DNA of 64,000 nt from NCBI RefSeq assembly GCF_016919705.1, contig NZ_CP070368.1:1612001-1676000 (forward strand), given 5' to 3'. This document shows, one piece after another, positions 7,912-18,434 of the stretch (its first letter is position 1; every line of letters starts with the position of its first letter). The position numbers and the translations under genes are program-made. The notes under the pieces are model-generated. The model searched no databases. It worked only from the letters and a program-made list of their open reading frames with translations, and had not been told where the DNA came from. Source of the DNA: Paracoccus methylovorus (lineage in GTDB: Bacteria; Pseudomonadota; Alphaproteobacteria; Rhodobacterales; Rhodobacteraceae).

Positions 7912-9996
7912 ATGGCCCGCACCGCCCTTGTCACGCCCTTTGCAGCCGAACCGCCGCCGGTAGTTGCGTCCGGCTGCAGGGGAACCATCGTCGCGCCACG
8001 CGATATGCGCCCGCTGGGCCAGATCCTGATCGAGGATGGCGCGGTCGATCCGCACAACCTGCTCAAGGCTTTGGTGATGCGCCACCGACAGTGGGCGCGG
8101 CTGGGTGAAATCCTGCTGGCCAACGGCTGGGTGCAGGAACAGGCGCTGACCCGTGCCCTGTCCCGACAATGGCGCGCAAGCGTGCTGGATCTGGCAGAGT
8201 TGCCGCCTGATCCGCGTCTGGTCGATGCACTGGGCGCGCAGTTTTGCCTGGCCCAGGGCGTGGTGCCCTGGCGACGTGTCGGCGGCGTGACCTTCATCGC
8301 CACCGCCCGGCCCGAATGCTTCACGGCCCTGAAAGACCGCCTGCCCGCCAGCTTCGGCCCGGTGCGCATGCTGCTATGCTCCGAAAACGCCGCGAGAGAG
8401 GCGGTGCTGTCCCTGCGCCGCACCGCGCTGATCCGCCAGGCAGAAACCTGCGTTCCGGCGCAGGAAAGCTGCCGCACCCGGAATGAGCGCCGCTGTGGCC
8501 GAATCGCTGTCGCACTGATCGCAGCGACAGCGCTGGGGGCGGTGTTGATGCCGGTCGCGGTAATCGCGTTGTTGACGGCATGGGCGGTCCTGACGCTGGT
8601 CGCCTCGGCCACGCTGAAGCTTTTTTCGTTCGCAGCCATCCTGCGCCAGCACAGGCAGGATCGGCTGCTGAAGGGCGCGATGGCGCACGGCACCAACCCA
8701 CCGCCCGAGATGACGGCGCCCCTGCCGGTGATCTCGGTCATGGTGCCGCTTTTTGCCGAGGCGGATATCGCCGAAAAGCTGATCGGCCGACTATCGCAAC
8801 TGGATTACCCGCGCGAGTTGATGGACATCCTGATCGTGGTCGAGGAAGTCGACCGCGTCACCTGCGAGGCGCTCGAAGGCGTCGAGTTGCCGCGCTGGCT
8901 GCGTGTCGTCAAGGTACCCGACGGGCCGGTCCGCACCAAGCCGCGGGCCCTGAACTATGCGCTGAATTTTTGCCGCGGCACGATCATCGGGGTCTGGGAC
9001 GCCGAGGACCGCCCCGAGCCGGACCAACTGCACAAAGTCGCCCGAGGCTTTCATTTTGCGCCGCCCGATGTGGTCTGCCTTCAGGGTGTGTTGGACTATT
9101 ACAACCCTCGCACCAACTGGCTGGCTCGCGCCTTTACCATCGAATATGCGTCCTGGTTTCGCGCTACGCTGGCCGGGGCGGCGGCGCTGGATCTGGTGGT
9201 GCCGCTGGGCGGAACAACGCTGTTCTTTCGCCGCGAAGCACTGGAAAAGGTCGGCGCCTGGGACGCCTGGAACGTCACCGAGGATGCCGATCTGGGCGTT
9301 CGCCTGACCCGGCGCGGCTATCGCACCCAAATGCTCGACACCGTCACGCATGAAGAGGCGAACTGTCGCCTGATCCCCTGGGTCAAGCAGCGCTCTCGTT
9401 GGCTCAAGGGCTTTGTCATGACTTGGGGCGTACATATGCGCGACCCGGTGGCACTGTGGCGCGATCTGGGCGCAAGGCGCTTCATCGGCTTACAAGTGCA
9501 GCTTTTCGCCTCGGTCTCGCAATATCTGCTGGCACCGGTGCTGTGGAGCTTCTGGCTGCTCAGTCTTGGCTTGCCGCATCCGATGCGGGACGTGCTTTCA
9601 GGCATGCTGGGCGGCAATGCCATCGCCATTCTGTTTACCCTGTTCGTAGCCTCGGAGCTTTTGAACATCGCCATAGGCTGCTGGGCGGTGCGTGGGCCGC
9701 GGCATCGCCACCTGCTGCCTTGGGTGCCGACACTACATCTTTATTTCCCGCTGGGCTGTCTGGCCGCCTGGAAGGCGATCTACGAGGTGGTGCTCAAGCC
9801 TTTCTATTGGGACAAGACCCAGCATGGCATCTTCGCGGCCGTGCAGGACGAAACGGCAGAGCCCGCGCTCTGGGCCGCCGGTGGGCTGATCCCTCTGAGC
9901 GATGGAGCCGGGACGTGGGACACTGCGGCTGCCATTCCTGTCTCGGGTCAGGACCGGGTGACGGCGCAGGTTCCGTTACTGGGCAAGATCGGTTGA
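7912..9996 (+). CDS. Membrane glycosyltransferase (GT2) with N-terminal tandem MshEN domain
   Basis: 694 residues. Residues 34-60 and 63-87 are two tandem copies of the MshEN motif (LG-x-I-L, G at position 10, spaced Leu residues; the second, RLGEILLANGW...LTRALSRQ, is near-canonical), the fold that binds cyclic di-GMP in MshE, in type II secretion E proteins and in the glycosyltransferase NfrB. Two membrane helices lie around 197-245; a family 2 glycosyltransferase domain follows at 270-500, with DAED at 363-366, TED at 457-459 and QRSRW at 493-497 as in processive synthases; more membrane helices lie around 520-620. It probably builds an exported polysaccharide, switched on by c-di-GMP (inference). 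No partner export genes are next to it. A CtrA box and a palindrome precede it. NfrB has the same domains in the opposite order. Confidence 0.85.
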   Translation: MARTALVTPFAAEPPPVVASGCRGTIVAPRDMRPLGQILIEDGAVDPHNLLKALVMRHRQWARLGEILLANGWVQEQALTRALSRQWRASVLDLAELPPDPRLVDALGAQFCLAQGVVPWRRVGGVTFIATARPECFTALKDRLPASFGPVRMLLCSENAAREAVLSLRRTALIRQAETCVPAQESCRTRNERRCGRIAVALIAATALGAVLMPVAVIALLTAWAVLTLVASATLKLFSFAAILRQHRQDRLLKGAMAHGTNPPPEMTAPLPVISVMVPLFAEADIAEKLIGRLSQLDYPRELMDILIVVEEVDRVTCEALEGVELPRWLRVVKVPDGPVRTKPRALNYALNFCRGTIIGVWDAEDRPEPDQLHKVARGFHFAPPDVVCLQGVLDYYNPRTNWLARAFTIEYASWFRATLAGAAALDLVVPLGGTTLFFRREALEKVGAWDAWNVTEDADLGVRLTRRGYRTQMLDTVTHEEANCRLIPWVKQRSRWLKGFVMTWGVHMRDPVALWRDLGARRFIGLQVQLFASVSQYLLAPVLWSFWLLSLGLPHPMRDVLSGMLGGNAIAILFTLFVASELLNIAIGCWAVRGPRHRHLLPWVPTLHLYFPLGCLAAWKAIYEVVLKPFYWDKTQHGIFAAVQDETAEPALWAAGGLIPLSDGAGTWDTAAAIPVSGQDRVTAQVPLLGKIG

Positions 9997-10011
9997 ACAA
10001 CCGCGATGGTC

Positions 10012-12813
10012 TTAGCCCGCCTGCGCCTCCAACCCGGCCAGAACCCCGTCGATGACGGCGCCGGTGGTTTCGGCCGCTTCGGCCAGTCGCGCGGCCAGAT
10101 CTTCCAGAGAGGCCATCCCGGTCTCCCGCAACAGGAATGCCTGTCCCCCCTTGCCCAGATTGGTCATGTCGAGTGGCCTTTCGGTCAGCAGCCGGCCAGA
10201 ACATTGCAGGCTCCACAAAAAGCGCCGGGCCGAGGCCAGTTTTTCGGCATCTTCGCGCCCGATCAGCCCCAACCGCGGCCCGGTACGCAGTTGCGCCTGC
10301 GCCGCCCGCACGGGCGATCCAGCTCGCAATGCGAAACATTGCGCCAGCAATTCGATATCCTGCAACCTGCCCCGACCGATCTTGGCCTCCCATGCACCAT
10401 CAGGGGCCTTGGCGGCAAAGATACGGGCACGCATCTCGGCCAGATCCGGCATAACACGGGGGTCGGAGCCGCGCTTTTGCAGCACTTCAACACGCAGCGC
10501 CTCGACCTCGTCGGCCAGTGCGGCAGCATCCGTGCCGCAGATGCCGATCACGCGAGCACGGGTCAGCGCCAGATGCTCCCATGTCCAGGCCTCGCTCATC
10601 TGATAGTCGCGAAAGCTTTGCACGGATGTCGCCACCGGCCCCTGCCGCCCCGAAGGACGCAGCCGCATATCGACCTCGTAAAGCCGCCCGGCAGCGGTTG
10701 GCGCCGAGACCGCCGTGATCATCGCCTGGGTCAGCCGCGCGTAATAGGCCCGCGTCGCCAGCGGCTTTCGCCCCTCAGACGCCTCTTGCCCGGCCGCGTC
10801 ATAAATGACGATCAGGTCCAGATCGGACGAGGCATTCAACTGCCGCGCCCCCAGCGAGCCCATGCCCAGCACCACGGCCCCCCGGCCCGGCGCCGGCCCG
10901 TGCCGGTGTGCGAATTCCGCCGCAACCACAGGAAACAGCGCGGCCAGCGCAGCATCGGCGATATCGGCATATTGGCCGCCCGCCTCCTCGGCGCCGATCA
11001 GGCTGCGCAGGTGGTGAACGCCGATACGGAACTGCCCTTCATGCGCCCATCGCCGCGCCGCATCCAGCGCCTGCTCATAGCCGCCATCGGGCGCGCTGAG
11101 CGCCGCGGCCAACAGTTGGTCAAGCTGGCGGCGCAGTTCGGCCCCGCCCGGCCATTGCGAAAAGAAGCTGCCGGCCAGCACCGCATCCAGCACCTCGGGG
11201 TGGCGGGCAAGATAGGCGGCAAGCCCGGGCGCCGTGCCGCAGATATCAACGATCAGGTCGATCAGTTGCGGATTGGCTTCAAAAAGCGAGAAAAGCTGCA
11301 CCCCAGCCGGCAACCCCGCCAGAAAGGCGTCGAATCGCGCCAGCGCCTCTTCAGCATGCGCGGCAGCGGTCAGGCGTGTCAGCAGATCTGGCTCGATCCG
11401 GGCAAAGACCTCGCGTCCGCGCGCCGAGCGCAAGGCAGGATAGCTTCGCCAGCGCGCGACGATCGCCTCGGCCTCGGGCGACAGGGCGGGGCGGGCGCAT
11501 TGCTCGCCTGGGGCGAAAAAATCCCCCGTCAGGGCTTCCACCCGGCTCAGGCGGGCGGCAAGGCGCGCCGACCAGGCGGCGGTATCCCCCTCGCCCATCA
11601 TGCGGGCAATGACCTCAATCCCTTCGGCCGAGTTGGGCAGGGAATGGGTCTGCGCATCGTTGACCATCTGGATGCGATGCTCGATCTCGCGATGCTCGCG
11701 GTAATGCGCAGTCAGTTCCTCGGCGACGTCCGGCGGAACCCAGCCCTTCTCGGCCAACCGCGCCAACCCCTCGACCGTGCCGCGCACCCGCAGGTCGGGG
11801 TCACGGCCGCCGGCAATCAACTGGCGGGTCTGGGTGAAAAACTCGATCTCGCGGATGCCACCCTGCCCCAGCTTCATATTGTGGCCGGGAACCTCGATCC
11901 GGCCATGCAGGCCTTTGTGCTGGCGTATGCGCAGCCGCATGTCATGCGCGTCCTGGATGGTGGCGAAATCCAGATGCCGCCGCCAGACAAAGGGCCGCAG
12001 TTCGCGCAGGAAACGCGTACCCGCCGCCAGATCACCTGCGCAGGCGCGCGCCTTGATATAGGCACTGCGCTCCCAGGTGCGGCCCTCGGCCTCATAGTAA
12101 GCCAGCGCGGCCGAGATCGACATGCAGACCGGCGTCACCGCCGCGTCGGGCCGCAACCGCAGGTCAGTGCGAAAGACATAGCCTTGATCGGTATTGTCCG
12201 AGATCGTGGCCGCCGCCTTGCGGGTGGCACGGATCAGGCTGGCACGGGCCTCATACTGGTCATCGGGGGCATAGGCGCTGTCGTCGTAAAGCACGATCAG
12301 GTCGATGTCCGAGGAGTAGTTCAGTTCCCCCGCACCCATCTTGCCCATGGCCAGCGCCACGATGCCGCCGGCATCGGCCTGGCTTGGCGGCAGTTTGCCG
12401 CGCGCCTGCTCGGCCGCGACATGGACCCGCAGTGCCAGATCGGTGGCACGGTCCGCCAGATCGGTCAGCGCCCCTGTCACCTGTTCAAGCTTCCAGACGC
12501 CGCCCAGATCGGCGAGCGCCGTCCACAGCGCCACGCGCCGCTTCGCACGACGCAGCGCCGGGCCAAGCGCCTCTGCGGAAAGCGTCTCGAACCCCGACAT
12601 CTCGCGCGCCACGATGTCCTCGTGTGCCAGCGCATCGGGCAGCCAATCGGCCTCGCGTTCGATCAGACCCGCCAGATAAGGGCTGCAACCGGCAGCGCCC
12701 CGGATCAGGTCGCCCAGACGGGGATCGGCAATCGCGGTCGCCTGCAGCGCAGAAAGGCCGCGGGCGGAATCTGCGGGAATGGGCAGGCGGGTGATGTGGG
12801 AGGCGAAATCCAT
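10012..12813 (-). CDS. glnE: Glutamine synthetase adenylyltransferase/deadenylase
   Basis: 933-residue bifunctional enzyme that adenylylates and deadenylylates glutamine synthetase in response to PII, tuning nitrogen assimilation. Two nucleotidyltransferase domains are visible: the N-terminal one with GKMGAGELNYSSDIDLIVLY near residue 165-185 and the C-terminal one with GMGSLGARQLNASSDLDLIV near 655-675, each having the paired aspartates of the polymerase-beta fold and followed by a helical GlnD-PII-uridylyltransferase-like region. Length agrees with the family (about 930-950). It converges with the glycosyltransferase gene, leaving 15 bp between the stops. A very long open frame on the opposite strand (10006-13029) is a GC-driven shadow. 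Confidence 0.97.
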   Translation of the reverse strand: MDFASHITRLPIPADSARGLSALQATAIADPRLGDLIRGAAGCSPYLAGLIEREADWLPDALAHEDIVAREMSGFETLSAEALGPALRRAKRRVALWTALADLGGVWKLEQVTGALTDLADRATDLALRVHVAAEQARGKLPPSQADAGGIVALAMGKMGAGELNYSSDIDLIVLYDDSAYAPDDQYEARASLIRATRKAAATISDNTDQGYVFRTDLRLRPDAAVTPVCMSISAALAYYEAEGRTWERSAYIKARACAGDLAAGTRFLRELRPFVWRRHLDFATIQDAHDMRLRIRQHKGLHGRIEVPGHNMKLGQGGIREIEFFTQTRQLIAGGRDPDLRVRGTVEGLARLAEKGWVPPDVAEELTAHYREHREIEHRIQMVNDAQTHSLPNSAEGIEVIARMMGEGDTAAWSARLAARLSRVEALTGDFFAPGEQCARPALSPEAEAIVARWRSYPALRSARGREVFARIEPDLLTRLTAAAHAEEALARFDAFLAGLPAGVQLFSLFEANPQLIDLIVDICGTAPGLAAYLARHPEVLDAVLAGSFFSQWPGGAELRRQLDQLLAAALSAPDGGYEQALDAARRWAHEGQFRIGVHHLRSLIGAEEAGGQYADIADAALAALFPVVAAEFAHRHGPAPGRGAVVLGMGSLGARQLNASSDLDLIVIYDAAGQEASEGRKPLATRAYYARLTQAMITAVSAPTAAGRLYEVDMRLRPSGRQGPVATSVQSFRDYQMSEAWTWEHLALTRARVIGICGTDAAALADEVEALRVEVLQKRGSDPRVMPDLAEMRARIFAAKAPDGAWEAKIGRGRLQDIELLAQCFALRAGSPVRAAQAQLRTGPRLGLIGREDAEKLASARRFLWSLQCSGRLLTERPLDMTNLGKGGQAFLLRETGMASLEDLAARLAEAAETTGAVIDGVLAGLEAQAG

Positions 12814-13028
12814 GGCCGCAGCCTAGCCGCAGTCCGCGCCGCGTCAATGCCATGCGGATGGACCGGCGGGTTCAATTCTTGCGGTTTTCCCTGCTTGGCG
12901 CGCCGGACAACTATTGCTAGGCTTTGCTCATCTGCAACTGACAGCAAAGCCCAAGCCGCCGCCATGAGAGTGACCCGATCGCATGCGTCCGCAAGCGCGG
13001 CGTGTCCCGGATACCGGGAGCACGGGTG

Positions 13029-13874
13029 ATGCGGCATACCTTGCCTCATGCGCCGCAATTTTATGTGACGGCGCCGCAGCCCTGCCCCTATCTGCACGGC
13101 CGGGCCGAGCGTAAGCTGTTCACCGCGCTGGCCGGCGATTCCGCCAACGAATTGAACAATGCGCTGTCGCGTCAGGGCTTTCGCCGCTCGCAAAATGTGC
13201 TTTACCGGCCAAGCTGCGAAAGTTGCGTCGCCTGCATGTCGGCGCGTATCCGGGTCTCGGATTTCGCCCCGTCGCGCACGCAGCGCCGGGTGACGCGCAA
13301 GAATGCGCATCTGCGGCGGCTGGCCACCAGCGCCTGGGCGACCGAGGAACAATACGAATTGTTCCGCGCCTATCTGGATGAACGTCATGCGGATGGCGGC
13401 ATGGCCGACATGGATATCTTTGAATTCGCCGCGATGATCGAAGAGACGCCGGTCCGCACCCGCGTCATCGAATATCGCACGCATCAGGGCGACGGCGCCG
13501 AAACCCCGCCCCCGCCGGACAACGACCGTCTGGTCGCGGTCTGCCTGACCGATGTTCTGGATGACGGGCTAAGCCTGGTCTACAGCTTTTACGACCCCGC
13601 GCTGGATAGCTTCAGCCTGGGCACGCACATCATTATGGACCATATCGAACTGGCCCGCAGCGCCGGCCTGCCCTTCGTTTACCTGGGCTATTGGGTGCCC
13701 GGCAGCCGCAAGATGGATTACAAGGCGAAATTCGCCGCGCTGGAGATCTATAAGGGCGGTGTATGGCAGCCGATTGGCGACCCGGCACAACACACGTCCG
13801 ACATCCATCCCCTGTCCATCGACCCCATCGTCGAGCAGGTGGCGCGCATCAACCTGCCCTCAACCCGGAAATGA
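13029..13874 (+). CDS. bpt: Aspartate/glutamate leucyltransferase (leucyl/arginyl-tRNA-protein transferase)
   Basis: 281-residue N-degron enzyme that transfers leucine from leucyl-tRNA to N-terminal Asp or Glu, marking proteins for ClpS/ClpAP. The start at 13029 ([13 protein letters not shown]) has GGGAG eight bases upstream. Seen: [14 protein letters not shown] near the N-terminus, [13 protein letters not shown] with the conserved cysteines near residues 65-75, and the GNAT-like C-terminal half with [20 protein letters not shown], the acceptor-site signature. The 215 bp before it hold nothing I recognise. Bpt is preferred over an arginyl-specific Ate from bacterial type and length; specificity is not proven by sequence. 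Confidence 0.92.
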   Translation: MRHTLPHAPQFYVTAPQPCPYLHGRAERKLFTALAGDSANELNNALSRQGFRRSQNVLYRPSCESCVACMSARIRVSDFAPSRTQRRVTRKNAHLRRLATSAWATEEQYELFRAYLDERHADGGMADMDIFEFAAMIEETPVRTRVIEYRTHQGDGAETPPPPDNDRLVAVCLTDVLDDGLSLVYSFYDPALDSFSLGTHIIMDHIELARSAGLPFVYLGYWVPGSRKMDYKAKFAALEIYKGGVWQPIGDPAQHTSDIHPLSIDPIVEQVARINLPSTRK

Positions 13875-13990
13875 TTACCGACAGGGCGAGGTTTTGGTAA
13901 GAATATTTCAATAATTTGCGACATAGAGTCATTTTATTGGAGAATCGGCATTGACCACGCTGCGCCACGCTCATAGTTTTCCGCGACGCA

Positions 13991-14020
13991 GCGGGGCGAC
14001 AGCCCCGCCATGTTTTTGTT
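13991..14020 (+). terminator. Leader hairpin with T-run upstream of ilvB, possible attenuator
   Basis: GCGGGGC (13991-13997), loop GACA, GCCCCGC (14002-14008), then CATGTTTTTGTT. A 7-bp GC stem with a tetraloop and a near-terminal T-run, 30 bp before ilvB. The 13875-13990 stretch before it is AT-rich and looks like a promoter region. A short frame with a TTG start at 13951 behind GGAGA overlaps the hairpin but is not rich in Ile, Leu or Val codons, so classical leader-peptide attenuation is not supported. Confidence 0.45.
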
Positions 14021-14038
14021 CAAAGATGGAGAATGGGG

Positions 14039-15793
<1,755 letters not shown>

Positions 15794-15813
15794 TTTAGGA
15801 AAGCGAGAAAAAC

Positions 15814-16374
15814 ATGGCGGCACTGAATATCCAGAAAGGCGCATCCAGCCATTCGGCCTATGACCTGCGCGATCCCAATTCCCAGACCATCGAAAGCCAT
15901 ACGCTTGCGGTGCTGGTCGATAACGAGGCCGGCGTGCTTGCGCGGGTCATCGGCCTGTTTTCAGGACGGGGCTATAACATCGACAGCCTGACCGTGGCCG
16001 AGGTGGATCATCTGGGCCACCGCTCACGCATTACCATCGTCACCCGCGGCACGCCGGCCGTGATCGAGCAGATCAAGGCGCAGCTTGGCCGCATCGTGCC
16101 CGTGCATGAGGTCCACGACCTGACCGTCGAGGGCCCCAGTGTCGAACGCGAACTGGGTCTGTTCAAGGTAACGAGCAAGGGCGACAAACGGGTCGAGGCG
16201 CTGCGGATCGCCGAGATTTTTCGGGCGAGCGTGGTCGATTCGACACTGGAAAGCTTTGTCTTTGAAATCACCGGCGCACCCGACAAATTGGACGCTTTCG
16301 CAGAGCTGATGCGTCCCTTGGGATTGTCGGATCAGGCCCGCACCGGGGTCGCCGCGCTGGCGCGCGGCGCCTGA
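15814..16374 (+). CDS. ilvN: Acetolactate synthase small (regulatory) subunit
   Basis: 186 residues. An ACT domain (SHTLAVLVDNEAGVLARVIG, then RGYNIDSLTVAEVDH) at about residues 28-105 binds valine for feedback inhibition, and a C-terminal ALS_ss_C domain (KRVEALRIAEIFRASVVDST, LDAFAELMRPLGL) follows. It activates IlvB and makes it sensitive to branched-chain amino acids. Same operon as ilvB. It ends 3 bp before the convergent hypothetical gene. Confidence 0.97.
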   Translation: MAALNIQKGASSHSAYDLRDPNSQTIESHTLAVLVDNEAGVLARVIGLFSGRGYNIDSLTVAEVDHLGHRSRITIVTRGTPAVIEQIKAQLGRIVPVHEVHDLTVEGPSVERELGLFKVTSKGDKRVEALRIAEIFRASVVDSTLESFVFEITGAPDKLDAFAELMRPLGLSDQARTGVAALARGA

Positions 16375-16377
16375 AAT

Positions 16378-16719
16378 TCAGCGGGCGGCCGCCAGTTTCA
16401 GCGGCCGCTCTTGCGTCTCGGCCTCGGGGTTCGAAATGACCCGCAGGACAGGACGGGCCTGGGCAGGCTTTTCGCCCATGTCGCGCAGCAAACCGGGCAG
16501 TTCAGAACGTTTGTTGCCGGCAACAAGGCTGACGAATCGCGCCTGACGCACACCGGCCGATACTTCGAACTCAAGCTCGACAAGATCGCCGGCTTCGGGC
16601 CATTCCGTTGCAATCAGAAGATGCTCCTTCCCCTGCAAATAGGCCAAAGCGCCATGATCTTCACACCAGATCACGGCTTTCTCTTTGGCCGGACTGCTCC
16701 ATAAAATAACCCCGATCAT
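16378..16719 (-). CDS. Hypothetical protein with N-terminal hydrophobic segment
   Basis: 113 residues from the ATG at 16719, which has AGGAG six bases upstream; a longer frame from 16857 passes through AT-rich sequence and has no ribosome site. The N-terminus (MIGVILWSSPAKEKAVIWCE) is mildly hydrophobic; the remainder is mixed charged, with LATEWPEAGDLVELEFE-like beta content. No family recognised. The 250 bp upstream (16720-16970) are clearly poorer in GC than the genome around them, which may reflect a promoter region or acquired DNA. It stands alone, convergent with ilvN. Confidence 0.7.
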   Translation of the reverse strand: MIGVILWSSPAKEKAVIWCEDHGALAYLQGKEHLLIATEWPEAGDLVELEFEVSAGVRQARFVSLVAGNKRSELPGLLRDMGEKPAQARPVLRVISNPEAETQERPLKLAAAR

Positions 16720-16970
16720 GAAAGCTCCTAATAAAAGCCGCCCGGAAATGGAGGATCTAATCCAACCTACGCGGGAAACTATCGGCAATTTCTCGCCTAT
16801 GAAAGTGATTTCTGAGCGGCTGTTCAGTTTGACGCAGATTATATTATAAAATTGCACGTTTTATTGTGCTGCCAGTATACCGGCAGAATTAATCCGCAGT
16901 ATTATTCCAAAAAATATCATCGACATATATGCAGAAAAAGCACTGTCCCCGCCATCAACTTGCTGCCGGG

Positions 16971-17714
16971 TCAGCGTACCCGACCGGCCCGATAATCGGC
17001 CACGGCACGCGCTACCTGCTCCATCCGGGCGTCGCGCGAGGGGTGAGTGCCCAAAATTTTATCGCCCGGATCGGGAATACGGGCGAAAAACAGCGCGCCG
17101 TGCTCGGGATCGAAACCAGCCTTCAGCGCGATAATCGCGCCCAGATAATCCGCCTCAAGCTCCCAATCCTTGGAATAATAGCGCGCGCCGAACTGGGCGC
17201 CGAAATCCTGCGCCGCACGAATCACTTCGGGATCGCCGCCATACGCGCTTGCCAACCCACCCAGAATCACCGCGCCAACGGTTGACGCACCAGTCTTGCG
17301 GTTGATGTGACCCAGAATGTGGTGGCTTGCCTCGTGCCCGACGACGAATGCCAACTCATCGGCATTCCGCGCCTCGCCGATCAGTGAAAGGGTAAAGCCG
17401 ATGATCGGCCGGCCATTGGCGTCGACGGTCTGAAATGCGTTCGGCTCCAACCCGGCGCGATCATCGACGACGAACTGGAAGTCGCAGTTGATCGGCTGGG
17501 TGCGACGCTGCAGGCATTCGCGTTCGATCACCGGTTCCATCCGGCTGACGACCGAAATGAAGGTGCGGGCCGAGGCCGAGGCATTGGCCGGCCGGTCCGG
17601 CGATGGGGTAATGGTGACGTCTGGCGCCCCTGCCCCCGGCTGCGGCGGGGGCGCGGCGACACAGCCCGCCAGCACCAGCATGATGGCCGCCACCGCCTGC
17701 CACGTTCTGACCAT
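16971..17714 (-). CDS. M48-family metalloprotease, lipoprotein
   Basis: 247 residues. Start at 17714 (MVRTWQAVAA) with AGGG upstream. A lipobox LAGC places the lipidated cysteine at residue 18, so the protein is probably anchored on the periplasmic face of a membrane, followed by a Pro-rich linker. The zinc site is GHEASHHILGH with H127, E128 and H131, and the third ligand E187 is in WELEADY, the standard M48 arrangement. Related to the BepA/YfgC/LoiP group that degrades or refolds envelope proteins. Only the peptidase domain is present, with no TPR tail. Upstream neighbour 17835 is divergent. Confidence 0.9.
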   Translation of the reverse strand: MVRTWQAVAAIMLVLAGCVAAPPPQPGAGAPDVTITPSPDRPANASASARTFISVVSRMEPVIERECLQRRTQPINCDFQFVVDDRAGLEPNAFQTVDANGRPIIGFTLSLIGEARNADELAFVVGHEASHHILGHINRKTGASTVGAVILGGLASAYGGDPEVIRAAQDFGAQFGARYYSKDWELEADYLGAIIALKAGFDPEHGALFFARIPDPGDKILGTHPSRDARMEQVARAVADYRAGRVR

Positions 17715-17834
17715 CCCACGCCCTCGCATCCTTGTTCGCATCACTTTAGCCGTGCCTGTCGTCTGCCGCCAAGTCCCGGGCTTGCTCAAGCCGCAATATC
17801 ACGCGATTGTTGCAAAAAGCACGGGAGGACCGCC

Positions 17835-18086
17835 ATGTTCACCATCGAGCATGATTTCGACGCGACCGTTATCACCCTGATCGACGAACTTCCCGACGCG
17901 CAGATCGGCTCGCGACCGCTGAACGAAGATGTGATCATCCACAGCTTCGATGATCGGGTGGTGGTCGAACAGTTCGATCCCGACACGGGCGACCTGGCGC
18001 AGATCGTCCTGACCATCGAGCAACTTGAGGAATTGCGCGCCGCACTGAACCTTCCCGAAGGGAACTATCGGCTGCAGCGCGGCTAA
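17835..18086 (+). CDS. Hypothetical small acidic protein
   Basis: 83 residues, acidic, preceded by GGGAGG. The pattern (MFTIEHDFDATVITLIDE, then EDVIIHSFDDRVVVEQFDPD and IVLTIEQLEELRAALNLPEG) suggests a compact beta-rich protein with one C-terminal helix. I do not recognise a named family; it looks like a conserved small protein of the group rather than a chance frame. Its stop codon overlaps that of the convergent DUF167 gene by four bases. Confidence 0.75.
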   Translation: MFTIEHDFDATVITLIDELPDAQIGSRPLNEDVIIHSFDDRVVVEQFDPDTGDLAQIVLTIEQLEELRAALNLPEGNYRLQRG

Positions 18087-18331
18087 TCGATGCGAAACAG
18101 CTTGTCGCGCGACGTGGCGCCGCGCACCAGCACCAGCCGCGACTTGGCAACGCCCAAGGCCTTGGCCAGCAACTTGACCACTGCGGCATTCGCCTTGCCG
18201 TCCTCGGGGACGGTGGTGACGGTGACGCGGATCACCTCTCCGTCCGCCAGCACCGCATTGCGCGAGGCACGAGGCGTGACCCGCACGGCGATTTGGGCCC
18301 CGGGCCGGACAAGATGGCTAAGATCGCTCAT
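18083..18331 (-). CDS. DUF167 (YggU) family protein
   Basis: 82 residues from the ATG at 18331. Family hallmarks are visible: IAVRVTPRASRNAV near the N-terminus, then PEDGKANAAVVKLLAKALGV and SRLVLVRGATSRDK. YggU-type proteins are small alpha/beta proteins of unknown function found in bacteria and eukaryotes. It shares the four bases CTAA with the stop of the preceding convergent gene. Confidence 0.92.
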   Translation of the reverse strand: MSDLSHLVRPGAQIAVRVTPRASRNAVLADGEVIRVTVTTVPEDGKANAAVVKLLAKALGVAKSRLVLVRGATSRDKLFRID

Positions 18332-18434
18332 ACCCCCTTGAAGCCGCGCCACGCAAAAAAGGCAATGCCGACTGGCGCGCAGGGGTCCGCATGGCTATCT
18401 GAGAACAAACACGCGCGAATATGACGAGGACCGA

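Noticed and set aside
10006..13029. Open frame of about 1000 codons on the strand opposite glnE
   Set aside because: Composition-driven shadow in high-GC DNA: Arg/Gln/Gly-rich, no motifs, fully antisense to a clear glnE.
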